Below are positions 12,020-23,793 of a stretch of DNA of 64,000 nucleotides, piece by piece. The notes under the pieces are model-generated. The model did no database searches and was not told the DNA's origin. It worked only from the letters and a program-made list of their open reading frames with translations. A program made the position numbers and the translations under genes. The stretch is from Leptodontidium sp. MPI-SDFR-AT-0119 (taxonomy: Eukaryota; Ascomycota; Leotiomycetes; Helotiales; Leptodontidiaceae): assembly GCA_020726505.1 (NCBI GenBank), contig JAHLEZ010000004.1, forward strand, positions 1,240,001-1,304,000, read 5' to 3'. Position 1 is the first letter of the stretch; each line of letters opens with the position of its first letter.

Positions 12020-12607
12020 CGGCAGAAAGGGATGGGATGGGATGCGATGGGGTGGCTGGGCTGTGCACGCAACGCAACGCACGCAACGTAGGTAGGTAAT
12101 ATTTTAGGTGTGTGCAGTGCAGTGCAAGAGAGAGGTGCGGTAGAACACCCTTTCTGGGGCAAACAAAATAGTTCGCGGGGTACTGTAGATGTGACTGTGG
12201 GTATTGCAGAGACCTGCCCGTGATCTCAGGTGCACTGACTGCTAGGCTACCCTAGACGGCTGAAAAATCTGTTCTGTGCTTGCTGTTCTGTTCTGCCTGG
12301 TGGTATTGGTTTGGTTTGGACTAGCGCTTTTGAAATCACTGTCAAAGAAATCGTGTCACTGAAATGTGACTGACGCGACTTTAAAGCGGCGCCTTTTTAA
12401 TCTTCATTCATTCACTCATTCATTCGTTTACACATCTGATCCCCCCTCGCATCGCAGTGCACTGCAGCGCATCAAAAAGGCCACATAGTCTCTCTACCAA
12501 AGGTTGTTGCAAGTCAGCAGGGTCTTGTCCTGTCCTTCACGAGCTCCCATCGCTTTTCCTCGTCTGCGCTTCGCTCGCATCCATCCCACCCCACCCACCT
12601 TAGATAA

Positions 12608-12629
12608 CTTCCCTTCCCTTCCCTTCCCC
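12608..12629. repeat. CCCTT pentanucleotide repeat
   Basis: About four copies of a CTTCC/CCCTT unit ending in a C run. A pyrimidine tract like this can belong to a promoter or leader; no adjacent gene start could be supported. Confidence 0.6.
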
Positions 12630-13024
12630 CCAAGCGTACGATGGATGTTAAGCGATGGAAGAACTCATGGAAGCTTCGGTATGCGACGAGACGAGTTACA
12701 GGCTTCTGGGGGTCAGCCAGGCGAGGCCATCTGCATGTCTTCAGGGGGGTCAGAAGGCGGATCCAAGGAGGCTAGCTAGGGGGTTATGCATCGATCGGGT
12801 ATATATTTGTAACAGGGTCTTGGTCTCGGTCTTGAGCGGCTAGGAAGGATAGGGAGTTAGTTGTGTGAGAGTGGAGGGAGGAGGGAAGACGGAGGAGGGA
12901 GCTTTTTGCTGCTTTTTCCTTTATGCCCAATGTGAGGTGAGAATGTATGGTGAACCCCTAGTGAGGTGAGCTTGGCTGGTGACGAGTGCTGAACTGAATA
13001 TCAGAATCTAAGCCTCCCCCTCCC

Positions 13025-13700
13025 TTACCCTTCTTCCTCGCCTGCCAACCGAAGACTCGCTTGGAGGTATTGCATTATTGTAGGTAGGCGATCAAGTCCA
13101 GGTGTATTTGAGGCCCACAAGGCGACTTCATGGATCAGGTCTTGAAGTCCAATCTTCAAATCGAAGAATCCCGCTGCATCTTGCACTTTGTACTCGAGAT
13201 CTGAATGAACAGCCTGCCTGTCTTGGCTACACCACTGCACGGGCATGTCAGTCATGTCGCTGCTTCAAATCCTTCAGTAATACGCATGTTTCATAAGGCT
13301 TTACCCGATGCATGCAGCACATGACAGACGGGGTAGAGAAATGGCAAAGAAACGAAGGTCAAATGAAATCCTATCCTTACACTTCACTTCTCATGCCTTG
13401 CCATCCCAAGTACTGTAGGTGGCCAATGGTTTCCGAATCAAATCTTGCTCGTCAGCCTCCATCGCACTGTGTTTGCCGCTCTTACTGTCTGCTCCCTTAC
13501 CTCCTACAGCATCAGCTGCACTCCGGGAGTCAATTGATGGTGCTGTGTAGTTCTTCGTGCTTTGCCGAGATGGCTTCAACACCCCCTGGAGGCATTACCG
13601 TTCGTCAGCGAGCCAGCTGAATCCCCATCCGCGCTTCGTTCAGCTCTCCCATTAACAGCGAAACACAAACAATGCCATTTACGAGTCCTCCAATGACACC
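13025..13700 (-). other. Coding-like fragments, possible small or broken gene
   Basis: Two stretches on the minus strand look more protein-like than their surroundings. The first (about 13,700-13,530) reads a hydrophobic segment GVIGGLVNGIVCVSLLMGEL, then NEARMGIQLAR, a TGA at 13,607-13,605, and continues in the same frame as MPPGGVEAISAKHEELHSTI before another TGA. The second (13,255-13,025, starting at an ATG) reads LEYKVQDAAGFFDLKIGLQD and LIHEVALWASNTPGLDRL, a plausible helical protein end. I could not join them with canonical introns and do not recognise the family. It may be an unrecognised spliced gene, a decayed one, or chance. Confidence 0.2.
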
Positions 13701-14954
13701 CCGAAGTCGACGGTGCGACCTTGTCTATATAGTCCGAGCATTAATATGAGAGGACATCAGTTTCGCCGAGGCGGCCTTCTCAGCCCAACTCCTTCTCGAG
13801 AAACACAGATATGACTGGCATCTGCAGCCATCTATGCACGCAATCGGCCCTTGCTCTGCTGTGATTCGACTCTTGAAATTGCCGGTATGAACCTTTATAA
13901 ATCTGGGAGCTACTCGCTCCACTATGTTCGAAGTTGGTAGAGGAAACAGTCACTTATCATTAACATCACTGGCTTCCAAGAATACTAATTACTGCAGAGA
14001 TCCATAAGAGAGCAAGCAAGCATAACAGCCACATCTCGACGGAACGTACCCTATATATGCATGCACACATCATCTCTTACCGGATGCTACAGCCCGACAA
14101 GCGAGCCCGGATCGATCTGAATGACGACTGCTTCCTTATCTACTCCGTACATAATGAATAACAAGCGAAACAGCCACGGCAGTCATCCTCGGTCGCACAG
14201 CACCAGCAGAAACCAAGATCTCGCGTTCCCGTTCGAGATACTTTGTTCCAATGGGAGGGTGTGGAGCTGTACTGGATAGGAAGGTCGTTCTGTGTGCTGA
14301 TTCGCTCAAGTCAGACTGAACATGAAGAACCGTATTGTGCTTGGAATATTTCAGCAAGCTCTGTGACTGCGTTGGGAATTGGATGTTGGTAGATATGTTA
14401 CTGCGTAGTCATTATTGATGTGCCGTGATATCTCGACGGGGCTGAGCTTGTGCTGCAACGAATATGCCCCTGTGACTAGGACATGCCCTCGAGTATCAGC
14501 AGTAAGTCACTGAGATCCCGATGGATACTGAAAGGGTGCCGTTCAACAGCACAGTACGGTAGATGGGAAGCTGCAGACGGTTTTGAGTCACAGAGCTCGC
14601 CGTTTTGTGTAATCATTTGCCACGCTGCATCACAGACAAAGTCTGCTTATTTAGTGTTACATACATACATCACCACTTAGCTACTTGCACTGCCGCCAAA
14701 TACGAGTCTGAATCAGCCCATGTACCTCCTTAGGTAGTTCCTGTTCCTGTCGAGAAGGCCTCTGTGCCTTTCGCCTGGTAGGTTCGTTGTTTGAATGCCC
14801 ACCAAAACTTTCCTTTTCAAGTTGAGTGCTGAATTTTGGTTTGAAATACCGGTTGTTCCGGCAAGCGGGCCGGAGAACCACTGAGAAGCCAAACCGGAGC
14901 CCGACGACGATGTACACACACGCGACTGACTTATTGTTGGTTTCGAAGAGTCGG

Positions 14955-16973
14955 CTATCCATCTGTAAGTACTCTTGTCCAGTCAAATTTTCTCCATCGT
15001 GCTCGGAAGCCATCCAGGCGTTTATCCCCTCGGGTCCAACGACCTTGCCTCTTTATCACATCAGGCTCAATATCGAGCATGCCTCCAATGATCTCCCGTG
15101 CAAATAAGTCTCCCCTGGGCCATCGGTTTGAGTCTTCTATAACATGACCGAGTCCTCCATCTAGGTTAAACCAGGCGTGGAAGTATGGCATTTCTTTGGC
15201 GATCGACCGGCGGAAAGCCGACTTGCCCAAGCCTTCTCGTGCTCGTGCAGCGGTATTTATTAGTTTCTTGTGCTGTGTCCATTCCTCGTCAGAGGAGAGG
15301 ATCGCTTCCTTGAAGAAGGCTGGGGCCGTTTCACCGAGGCTGTAAGGTAATGGCACGACCTGCATGGCGGCGTGCATCTTTCTATGGGGAGTTGCGGCGT
15401 TTTCGTAGAACACCACATCTCGGCCTTGGTCGTGGTACATCCGAGTCAAGCTTTTCATAAAGTTCCGAATCTCTTCCCATTCATCGTCGTCGCACTCAAG
15501 AAGGTTTGTTCTGTGTTGGATGGGAACAATGACCGCGCCACCTTCACTCAGCTCGGGTTCTGTTGGCAGTGTCAAATACACTCGTGTGCCTAACGATATG
15601 AGGGGAGCGACGGGGGGTTGGTTCTTGTCTTCGTGGTGACAGAGTTGGCAAGAGTCCAGAATTTTGTTCATCTTCTGGAACTCTCCTACCGCCGCGTTCT
15701 TCAAGTTGATTTCGGATTTCTGAACTCTCTTGGCGAGTTTGTTGGCATTGTCGTCCATGTAGTCCAGATCATCATCAAATTTAACATCCTTGGCAATTCG
15801 CTCCGCCGCTCTCATGCCCTCGCCTCCAGCTTGACCCCTTGTTCGACGTTCTTCGCGGACCATATCCTCAATGCTCATGTCCTCGTTATCTTGAACAAGA
15901 CCCCTCTCTCGACCCCTTTTATTATCGATAGATTTCACTTCCCCACGAGCACCTGCTAACATACGATTGTCCATCACGCCCAATACTACCACACCGGGGT
16001 CCGAAGAGTTCTTTGTGAAACTAGCCATAGCCTCGTCGTACTCTCTCTCAAGTCTCTCGGCATCTGGGCTTTTCTTGAGCTTAGCCTTCATGAGTTGAGC
16101 TTTCATCCGGTTCAATGTTGTTGAATCCAATACAGCAGAAACTCCAACAGGCTGTTCTTCAATAATAACTCCCTGTGGTAGCGTTTCCGAGTCGATATGG
16201 AATTCCTCGTGCTGTCTTCGAACCCCCATCTCCCTTTTCCGCTCCTGGAATAACTCTCCACTTGGCTTCTCCTTTCCCACGTAGTCTTTCCCATAGGTTT
16301 GTCGACGATCCAGCTCAATTCGCTCTTCTCGAGCATCATCAAAGCTCTGTAGGTCCCCAAAGCGTGCCAACGCAACCTCATCGATTGATTTTCCACTCTG
16401 TTCGGCCTGCGTATAGACTGCCTTGAGCTTTGTCATCCTCCATTGTGCTCCCGAATCCCCAAACGTGTACTCTACTTCTTCTTCTGCTTCGATATCCTCA
16501 AGCTTCTTCCCATCTGCCAGATCCTGGAGCTGTAGATTGAGCTCATTCTTATGGATTTTCAAGTCGTAATCTGGCTTTGGAGGCGGAGCTTTGACAACCT
16601 TCTTTGCCCCCTTTTGGGTATAATCAACGTCCATTGCAGAGGATGCCTCCATCCAGGAATCGCGTGTCGCTTTGTGTGCAGAGCTGGGGTCTTCGTCGTC
16701 TGGAATCGGGAGGTCCTCGTGCGCATCTGAGGTTTTTGCGTGCTTGTGACTTCTTCGGTGTCCTTCCTCCTCGCCATCTCTAGATCGTCTTGACCTCTTG
16801 TGTCTGTGTTCGTCCTTATGGCGATCCTGGTCGTGGTCATCGCGCGACTTGTGACCTGATCGGTGCCTGTGTTTCCCATGCTCTCGATCCTTCCTGCTGC
16901 CATGCTTCTCTTCCTTCTCCCTTGCCCTTTTTTCCTCCGCGAGGGCCTTTTCGAATTCGTCGAGGCCGTCCAT
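14955..16973 (-). CDS. cwf19: CWF19-like pre-mRNA splicing factor
   Basis: A 672-residue intronless homologue of fission yeast Cwf19, a spliceosome-associated protein linked to late steps of splicing and lariat debranching. Residues 10-90 are densely charged with Arg/Lys/His/Glu/Asp repeats typical of splicing factors. A coiled, charged middle follows (for example EERIELDRRQTYGKDYVGKE). The C-terminal half carries the two CwfJ domains. The first starts at about residue 430 with the Cys/His motif LDSCQLCHHED and includes the HIT-like segment NAATPHRKMHAAMQVVPLP. The second covers the last 110 residues, with EMPYFHAWFNLDGGLGHVIE and FPRGDLF-like WPRGDLFAREIIGGML. The stop follows RVLTDG. A 233-base divergent promoter separates it from the NPA3 homologue. 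Call is secure. Confidence 0.92.
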   Translation of the reverse strand: MDGLDEFEKALAEEKRAREKEEKHGSRKDREHGKHRHRSGHKSRDDHDQDRHKDEHRHKRSRRSRDGEEEGHRRSHKHAKTSDAHEDLPIPDDEDPSSAHKATRDSWMEASSAMDVDYTQKGAKKVVKAPPPKPDYDLKIHKNELNLQLQDLADGKKLEDIEAEEEVEYTFGDSGAQWRMTKLKAVYTQAEQSGKSIDEVALARFGDLQSFDDAREERIELDRRQTYGKDYVGKEKPSGELFQERKREMGVRRQHEEFHIDSETLPQGVIIEEQPVGVSAVLDSTTLNRMKAQLMKAKLKKSPDAERLEREYDEAMASFTKNSSDPGVVVLGVMDNRMLAGARGEVKSIDNKRGRERGLVQDNEDMSIEDMVREERRTRGQAGGEGMRAAERIAKDVKFDDDLDYMDDNANKLAKRVQKSEINLKNAAVGEFQKMNKILDSCQLCHHEDKNQPPVAPLISLGTRVYLTLPTEPELSEGGAVIVPIQHRTNLLECDDDEWEEIRNFMKSLTRMYHDQGRDVVFYENAATPHRKMHAAMQVVPLPYSLGETAPAFFKEAILSSDEEWTQHKKLINTAARAREGLGKSAFRRSIAKEMPYFHAWFNLDGGLGHVIEDSNRWPRGDLFAREIIGGMLDIEPDVIKRQGRWTRGDKRLDGFRARWRKFDWTRVLTDG

Positions 16974-17206
16974 TTTGGTGTTTGGGGTTGAATGGCAGGA
17001 AAACCTGGGGAACGAAGCGAGCAGAGCTTAAAAACGCCTTGACCTCAATGCAATATTTTGTCATCCCACCTCAACACCCCGCCAAATACCTGCACATTCA
17101 CATTCACACCGCAAACCCAACACCAACTTCAAGCTGACCACCTTTGGATTGTCTTAATTTTGCTCAGATAATACGTGCCTGAACGCGACGTGTGAACAGT
17201 CTCGAA
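16974..17206. promoter_or_regulatory. Bidirectional promoter of cwf19 and NPA3 homologues
   Basis: A 233-base head-to-head spacer between two housekeeping genes. It has to serve both start codons. No specific element was identified. Confidence 0.4.
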
Positions 17207-18439
17207 ATGGCGAATCCTCAGATCCCAGTGGCCACCCCACCAACAGCTATTGTCTGTGTCGGCATGGCAGGTCAGTATCTACTCCAGCCCTTGTAGTACA
17301 ATTTAATAATGATGGGGAAAGGGAGCGGTAAAACCACGTTTATGCAACGCATCAATAGCCACCTTCATTCTCAAAAGGAGCCTCCGTATGTGATCAACCT
17401 CGACCCAGCAGTCCGCAATGTCCCCTTCGACAGCAACATCGATATCCGCGATTCAGTTAACTACAAGGAGGTTATGAAGTCCTACAATCTCGGGCCAAAC
17501 GGTGGTATCCTCACATCTCTCAACCTGTTTGCCACAAAAATAGACCAGATCCTTGGACTACTCGAGAAGCGCACAGCTCCAGATCCCGCGAAGCCAGAAG
17601 CAAAGCCTATAAAAAATATACTGGTGGACACGCCTGGCCAAATCGAGGTATTTGTGTGGAGCGCATCTGGTGCTATCTTGTTGGATTCTCTCGCATCTAC
17701 GTTCCCTACGGTCATTGCATACATAATCGACACTCCTCGGACGGCCTCCACGAGCACGTTCATGAGTAACATGCTTTACGCTTGTAGCATTCTTTACAAG
17801 ACCAAACTTCCAATGATACTGGTATTCAACAAGACAGATGTCAAGGATGCCGAGTTTGCAAAGGAGTGGATGACCGATTTTGAGGCTTTTCAGGCAGCAT
17901 TGAAGGAGGAAGAGGAATCTGGAAGTTTTGGGGGGGTTGAAGGTGGTGGTATGGGCGGAGGAAGCGGCTACATGGGCTCCTTACTGAACAGTATGAGCCT
18001 GATGTTAGAGGAGTTTTACAGTCACTTGAGTGTGGTTGGGGTCAGTTCCATGACTGGAGCTGGTATTAACGAGTTCTTCGAAGCCGTGGAAGAAAAAGCA
18101 AAAGAGTTTGAGCGAGATTACAAGCCCGAACTGGAGAGGAGGAGGAAGAAGAGAGAGGATGAGAAACTGGAGAATCGGGAGAGGGAATTGGGCAAGCTGA
18201 TGAAAGACATGGCTGTTTCGGGGGAGCCTTCTTCTGCAAAGCCAGCGACAAAGGCATCCGATATGGATACCATGAGCGACATGGAAGACTCTGGCGACGA
18301 AGATGACGAGAATCAAGATGGCGAAGGCTTGACCTCGCGGTACAAGCAAGCCCTAGAGGAGACTGGAGGAGCTACGGCACCAACGAACGAGGACCACAGC
18401 TTCACGCGATATCTTCGAGCTAGTCAGATGAATATGTAA
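17207..18439 (+). CDS. NPA3: GPN-loop GTPase 1 (Npa3/XAB1 family)
   Basis: An essential GTPase that helps assemble RNA polymerase II and bring it to the nucleus. Exon 1 is 17,207-17,270 and exon 2 is 17,322-18,439; the 51-base intron splits the P-loop codon so that the joined sequence reads [17 protein letters not shown]. The protein has about 393 residues, close to the yeast homologue. The diagnostic Gly-Pro-Asn loop is seen in [14 protein letters not shown]. The DTPGQIEVF switch and VFNKTDVKD guanine-specificity motifs are intact. A Gly-rich insert (about residues 228-240) and a charged coiled-coil C-terminus with an acidic patch ([16 protein letters not shown]) follow. It lies tail to tail with RPB12, a polymerase subunit; this is suggestive but probably incidental. 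Confidence 0.93.
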
Positions 18440-18717
18440 GGGTATGGATGGAGGGGTTTCGCGGCGTTGGATGGTAGCATTGCACTGGCGCGTCTTTTGA
18501 TACCAAATAGAGAATCTGGATTTCAGATGTGTCCGTCATGACACCCAAATTGCATTTTGTTCCGCATGCCACATCCCTTGGATATCTGATAATGCGACGA
18601 CCCATAATCATTTTGTGGAAACCCCATACGCCTCAGCCATGCCCGAGCATCCCAATCCCTCGAATCCTTCCTCCCTCAAACCCCATTATCATAACAATCG
18701 TACCCGCCACCAACAGA
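18440..18717. other. Convergent 3' region between NPA3 and RPB12 homologues
   Basis: The 278 bases between two convergent stop codons; they hold the 3' untranslated regions of both genes. Open frames here are antisense shadows. Confidence 0.4.
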
Positions 18718-18994
18718 TTATCTCGCCTCAAACTGAACCATTCTGTCCACAAGTTAGCACAGAGCATCCACACCGCACAGACCCAAAAACCCACCTCTTT
18801 GTCCGCTCCTTATACAACACACGGTGTCCGCACTCCTTGCATCTGATCGGATCTCCTCTCTTCAGTGGCACCTTTGCACTGCAATCGCCGCAAGTGTAGA
18901 TGATCGCAGGGCCCTCGATGGCAGCTCCGGCGTTGAAAGCGTCGCGGCCGGGAGCCGGGGCCTGAGTAGGAACTTGGTATGCTTCTCGGGACAT
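18718..18994 (-). CDS. RPB12: RNA polymerases I, II and III shared subunit RPABC4 (RPB12)
   Basis: A 74-residue zinc-binding subunit common to the three nuclear RNA polymerases. Exon 1 is 18,994-18,795 and exon 2 only 18,742-18,718 (25 bases), with a 52-base intron using GTGGGT and GACAG. Joining them replaces the spurious read-through WVFGSVRC by the conserved tail RMVQFEAR. The zinc ribbon is YTCGDCSAKVPLKRGD then IRCKECGHRVLYKERTK, with two CxxC pairs. The N-terminal 30 residues (Pro/Ala-rich) are poorly conserved, as is normal. The ATG is at 18,994-18,992. The last exon is easily missed by gene finders. Call is secure. Confidence 0.92.
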
Positions 18995-19860
18995 GGTCGT
19001 GTTTGTGTGTTATTTCGAGGGTATGCAGGAGGGTTTGGGTTTGTTTGTGGGGTTCCTTTGCGCAGTTCAAAGGCTGAATGTTGCGAGGCTGATAAATTCA
19101 GTTCATTTTGGCCAACAAGGGATTTAGAAAACAGCTATTCCTCTTCAGGCTAGAGCTGCAACCTTAATTGGGTGAATGTTCCTCCGTGCCACCCCTATCG
19201 GGTAGCGTTTTATCCGGCCGATTGAGGCACGTGCAGAACACCAAATTCGACTTATTCAACTCAGTACTTCTCAACGCACAACGCTCTAGGAGCAATATCC
19301 CCAACGGATATGCTTTGAAAATAGCCAATAAAGGTTTATATAAAATAATATTACACTATCGTCTCCGAGTTTGCGATAGAAATTGCGCATTCGTCGCGAA
19401 GTTGCATCTCGCCAAAATCGGCCACATAAATCGCTACCCGATGGCGCCCTCTCAAACAACATCCAACATCTTGCCTTCAGTGCTTTAGTCCCACAGCAAT
19501 TGTCTGGTCAGTCACTAGACACTGTTCAAAAGTACAATTGCATGCAATCTTGGATTTTTGCCTTACACTATTGTATCAAAAGTCTTGCCATTTCACTTTG
19601 CTAATTGGGCCAGCTGCACCTGGAGGTTTCCTGGAGTGGAGATTCACTTGTAGTGAATAGCAACTTTGTCGTGCAAACATACCTTGAGGCTCCACAGAGG
19701 CTAATATTAATTGATTGAAGGTTGCGCAGTTGTGTATTAGACTGTTGTTGTATTCTCTACGTATGGTGTATTCGAGCTCCCTAAGTATGGAGCTCACGGG
19801 CGCTTTAGCTATAGTGCCTTTGATTAGGCTTGCTTAGCCGGCCTACTATAACTTACACGA
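18995..19860. other. RPB12 upstream region and transition into AT-rich block
   Basis: The first part is the RPB12 promoter. From about 19,200 the composition drifts to AT-rich, and after about 19,860 it is fully AT-rich with CA/TG depletion. No gene was supported; small open frames at 19,168-19,800 show no domain. Confidence 0.4.
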
Positions 19861-20269
19861 CATACCCCCTCGCCAAGGACAATATTAAGCTTTAGCGAAG
19901 TAAATAAATACTTAATAAACATAATAGACAATAGGAAATCGACATATTATATATAATTAATAATAGTAAACTAATAAATAATAAGGAAAAATAATAAATA
20001 GTAATTAAAGTAAATATACTAACCTTTTAAATAAGAGTATATAAGTAATTACCTTTTTATTATAACTTCCTTTTATAAATATACTAAATTCAAAATAAGT
20101 CGTGTCTCCGCCGCTAATTTAGCCGCCCGCGCCTCTTGCCGCTTTAACCTCGCCGCTACTCGCGTAAAAAAGAAGGTACGTTTTCCTTATATTTTATTGT
20201 CTTAAGATTAATTTATAATGTTATTTAAGTTAAAAGGTTAAGAAATTAAGTAAGTTAAAGTATACTAAC

Positions 20270-20520
20270 TGTTGGGATAGCCTTAGCTGAGGGGCATTCT
20301 CTTACTCTGACAGTTTCCAAAGATAGTCGTCTCTCTTGGCCTAATAAAGCTTAGTTTCATACCTTGCCTTCTAGTTTTGTACGAGTAATACTTATATAAG
20401 TTACGGGGTTTAGTACTTAATATATTTAAGGTAGCTTTCCCTTTCGTACGAAAGGGACACACGAAATATACTTAATTAAACTTCACTTGTTATATTCTTT
20501 GTTACCTTAATATTAGGTAT
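20270..20520. repeat. Possible solo LTR or LTR remnant of another family
   Basis: A less decayed stretch starting TGTTGGGATAG in otherwise AT-rich sequence. TGTTGG is a common start of fungal copia-type LTRs. No matching partner was seen in the window and the right boundary is uncertain, so this is a weak call. It contains the palindrome at 20,439-20,456. Confidence 0.25.
20439..20456. repeat. Perfect 18-bp palindrome
   Basis: CCCTTTCGTACGAAAGGG equals its own reverse complement. It is intact although its surroundings are heavily mutated. It could be a hairpin or dimeric regulator site inside an LTR. Confidence 0.7.
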
Positions 20521-20765
20521 CGAACCTTAGTTAAATACTAATATTAATTAATAATTAAATAACTATAAAATAATTAAGTAATACTTTTGTACGACGATAA
20601 TCGGAAAGACAAACTGGAGAGGCAAACTAATTAGACTTTGCGTCGGCGACTAGTAGAAGAAGACGATTCGTACGATCTAAGGATTTATAGAACGTAAATA
20701 CGACTTAATAGCTTTTATTAACCTTTATATAAAGAAAAACACAATGATTTTACTACTAAAGGTTA

Positions 20766-21012
20766 TGTGACGACTGTCGCTGTCTAGAGCCTCATTTCCA
20801 CCGGCTCCACGTAATACTGCCCGATTAGGACGTACCGAAATTATTATAGTACTAAGTATATTAACCTCTTATATATAGACTTATTCTTTCCTTATCTTCT
20901 TTCCTCTATAGTTGTAGATTTTAAGTTGATGCTTAGTATCGTTATATGTCCTATATTAATATATAAGGCGTTAATTACACGTAATTGCCGTCTTTTTAAA
21001 GTAAGCGTCACA
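20766..21012 (+). repeat. E0 5' LTR, 247 bp
   Basis: Begins TGTGACG and ends CGTCACA, a perfect 7-bp terminal inverted repeat. It matches the LTRs at 23,794-24,040, 30,997-31,243 and the split copy at 35,448-42,298. Confidence 0.85.
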
Positions 21013-22875
21013 TTATCTATAACTTTTTTCTTTACGTTTAGGAAGATAGTAAATATCCCTCGCCCCTTAATTCTCTTGTAAGTAGTTACGACCTAAAAGC
21101 TTAAATATAAGAAAGGCTTATATTAAGCCTTATAACTTAACGAATAGTAATATTAAAACCCCTACTAATAACGAAATTAATATCCACTTCGTTACTATTA
21201 CCTTTATTCTCTTCCCCGACCTTTGCCTTTATACGACGAAATCGAAACCCCCTCTTCGCTAAACCTCTCCCTCTAACTCGCTAAGTCAAGCCGAAAGTCG
21301 TCCCTCCTCTAATAAAGTAATCTGCTATAGACGCCTATATATCGTCTGCCTCTTCTTCCGTCCCCCTGCCCGACTCTCCCGATGCCAACACTCCTAGAGC
21401 TAATACACTTAGTGTCGGCCCTAGCTAAACAACGAGTTAGTATACGCCAGGGAGTAGTGTAGAGCCTACAAAGATACACATAAGAGAGACACTATAAGAA
21501 AGCCGACTTCGTATTTTAGAAGAGCAACTCGCGGAGAGTCGCTTAAAGAACTAGTAATTAAAGCTGTCGCTTTAATAATAGCGACTTACGACTGACGAGC
21601 CTTTATTACGTAGACCCGCCCTAAGATTTATAACTTTCTAAGAAGAGGATATACTCTTTTATCTCTTAATTAAGAAAACTCCTGCCCTTAAGCTAAATAA
21701 AGGTAAAGGTAAGGCATAAAGTACTTCTAACCTTAATAGACTATTAGACGACGATAGTAATAATAACTACCGACCTCCTCGTATCCTAAGTCGTCGTTTC
21801 CCCTCTTTCTCTAGGATATCTTAGATATTTACGGCCTCACAAATCGAGAAGATCCCTAACTTAAATAATAAGCTTTCGAATAGTATTAACTATAGTCCAC
21901 GTTTATAAGAAGTTTAAGTCTAAAACGCCTTACGTTAGTACGACTAATACTTTGTTAATAACGACTACTAAAAGGACTAATTACTAGTATAAATAAAAGG
22001 AACAATTCGTATGTTCTTAGAACCCTTTTTCTTATCCCTAACGCTTAATAAAGACAAAAACTTAATAAATACACTTAACTTAATTAACTAAGTAATTAAA
22101 TTCTTAATTAACCTTTATAAGTAATAAATAACGCGTAACTTCTACTTTGCGTTAAAGATAAAAGCCGTAAAATAAACCTTTTAAGACTTTTATTAATAGT
22201 TTAAAATTCTTGTTAATTAAGGCGGCGTAACTAATAAGTTAATCCTTAAAATAGACTTATAAGATAAGCTCTTATCCTGCTTATATAAGTAATTATTTTA
22301 TAAATATTAAAGAGTTAGAACTTTAAAAGAGTATATAAAAGTAGTTTAAGTTAAGGACTAAAGATAAATTATAGAGAATACTATTTACGCTAGTCGCTTT
22401 AGCCCCTTAGCGATAAATATAAATTCCTACCCCTAGTCCTAAGTTAATATTTCCTTAGGGACTATAGGAAAGTCACTTTAAGCTTTTATTACTTCTTCGT
22501 CTTAAAGACGAGAGACTAGTTAGCCCCTAAGTTAATAAATCTCTATATAAGCTAATATACCTCGTGTTTAAATACTAACGAATGCCCCACGGCATTTCGC
22601 TTAATAGCCCCCTAATCGTGGTTATGCCTCTTATGTTAACGAGATAGAAGTAGGCGCTAATAACGGCGGTCTTATATTTAATAGTTAAGTTATAGACGAC
22701 AATAACTTACTAGTAAAGGAACTTACTCCACGAGTAAAAGATTTAACTTAAGAAAAGGCTTTTTCCTAAGTATAATACGAAATATACGACATCTTAATCT
22801 TATAAAGCTTCTTGGCGAACTAGTACTTATTACTCGTATTGCTTTTTCTAAGAATAGACTTACGTATAAGTTGCT

Positions 22876-23068
22876 TACACTTCTTAATTTCGGAGCTAAT
22901 AGTTATTGTTTTATTAATTACTCTCTTTTAAAGTCTCTTTTTTTCTTCTTAAAACTTTTAATTTACTTATTGCCTTTATTTGTCCCCGTCAAAGGATTTA
23001 ATAGTCGAACTAGTAAGACTATTAGTTATTATACTATATTAAATTTGACAGTCGACAAGTGTCTGTAG
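22876..23068 (+). pseudogene. E0 aspartic protease remnant
   Basis: A short open piece of the gypsy polyprotein. It reads LLNFGANSYCFINYSLLKSL and later VPVKGFNSRTSKTISYY, which resembles the protease domain of Ty3/gypsy elements. The catalytic Asp-Ser-Gly triplet is altered to Asn-Phe-Gly, as C-to-T/G-to-A decay would produce. The equivalent piece in E1 lies near 25,870-26,030. Confidence 0.6.
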
Positions 23069-23788
23069 TCATTTACTTCCTTCTTAATTACTTACTTGGG
23101 AAACTATAAAGTAATTATTAGAAGATTATAATTAAAGTATTACGAAGTACTCTTAAATACTACTAAATGACGACTTATTTAGCTATTAGACTACCTCCTA
23201 ATAATAAGTTACGGTAAATTAATTAAAGTCCGAGACTTACGTGTACATAAGATTTACTAACGCTACTAGCGCGACGCCGAGTGTAAAGACGCCAAGTTAC
23301 GTGAATTTTAAAGCCGCCGTAATCCCCAACTTCCCGAGTCGACTTCGACAATCGATTTACTACCTCTAAACCTTATACTAGGCATAAATACGATAAACAC
23401 TATAGAGTATACCCCTACTGCTCTCCCTTGATATCACTGAGCTATATAAGACGGACGTGTGTCTTGCCTTGCTAATAGTCCCGATTCTGTAACACATGCT
23501 GATTCCGTAACATATTTTATTCCACGATTAAATCAAAAAGACAAAATATACGTCAATGACTCCTTCACTTCCTTAGTAACCTTAGAACTTATTATTATTA
23601 GCTCCTCGATTGTTGTTAAGTCCGGAAAACCAGCGATTACATTAATAAAAAACTAAACCCAATATCCCGCGTAGTATAGTCGAATTATATTAAATGCCGA
23701 AGATACTAATTCTATAGATATACAATTGTCGAGCTTACACTTATAGCTAATCTTTAACCACGGAACTATTATAAGTTATAAAAAGAAA

Positions 23789-23793
23789 GATTA
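23789..23793. repeat. Target-site duplication of E1, left copy (GATTA)
   Basis: Identical to the five bases at 31,244-31,248 directly after the E1 3' LTR. Confidence 0.85.

Larger units (their letters stand above)
11566..14954. other. 3.4 kb low-complexity intergenic region
   Basis: No convincing gene. The 5' third, likely the leader and promoter of the Zn2Cys6 gene, contains several simple repeats: a purine tract near 11,590-11,635, GAGGCA hexamers near 11,737-11,760, GGCA tetramers at about 11,986-12,019, ATTC repeats near 12,402-12,425 and CCCTT repeats near 12,608-12,629. Long open frames here only reflect these biased tracts. The remainder (12.7-14.9 kb) is ordinary-looking sequence apart from coding-like fragments on the minus strand near 13.0-13.7 kb, listed separately. 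Confidence 0.45.

Noticed and set aside
11669..12162. Overlapping Pro/Ser/Ala/Cys-rich open frames on the minus strand
   Set aside because: They are translations of the GGCA, GGGAT and GAGGCA simple repeats.
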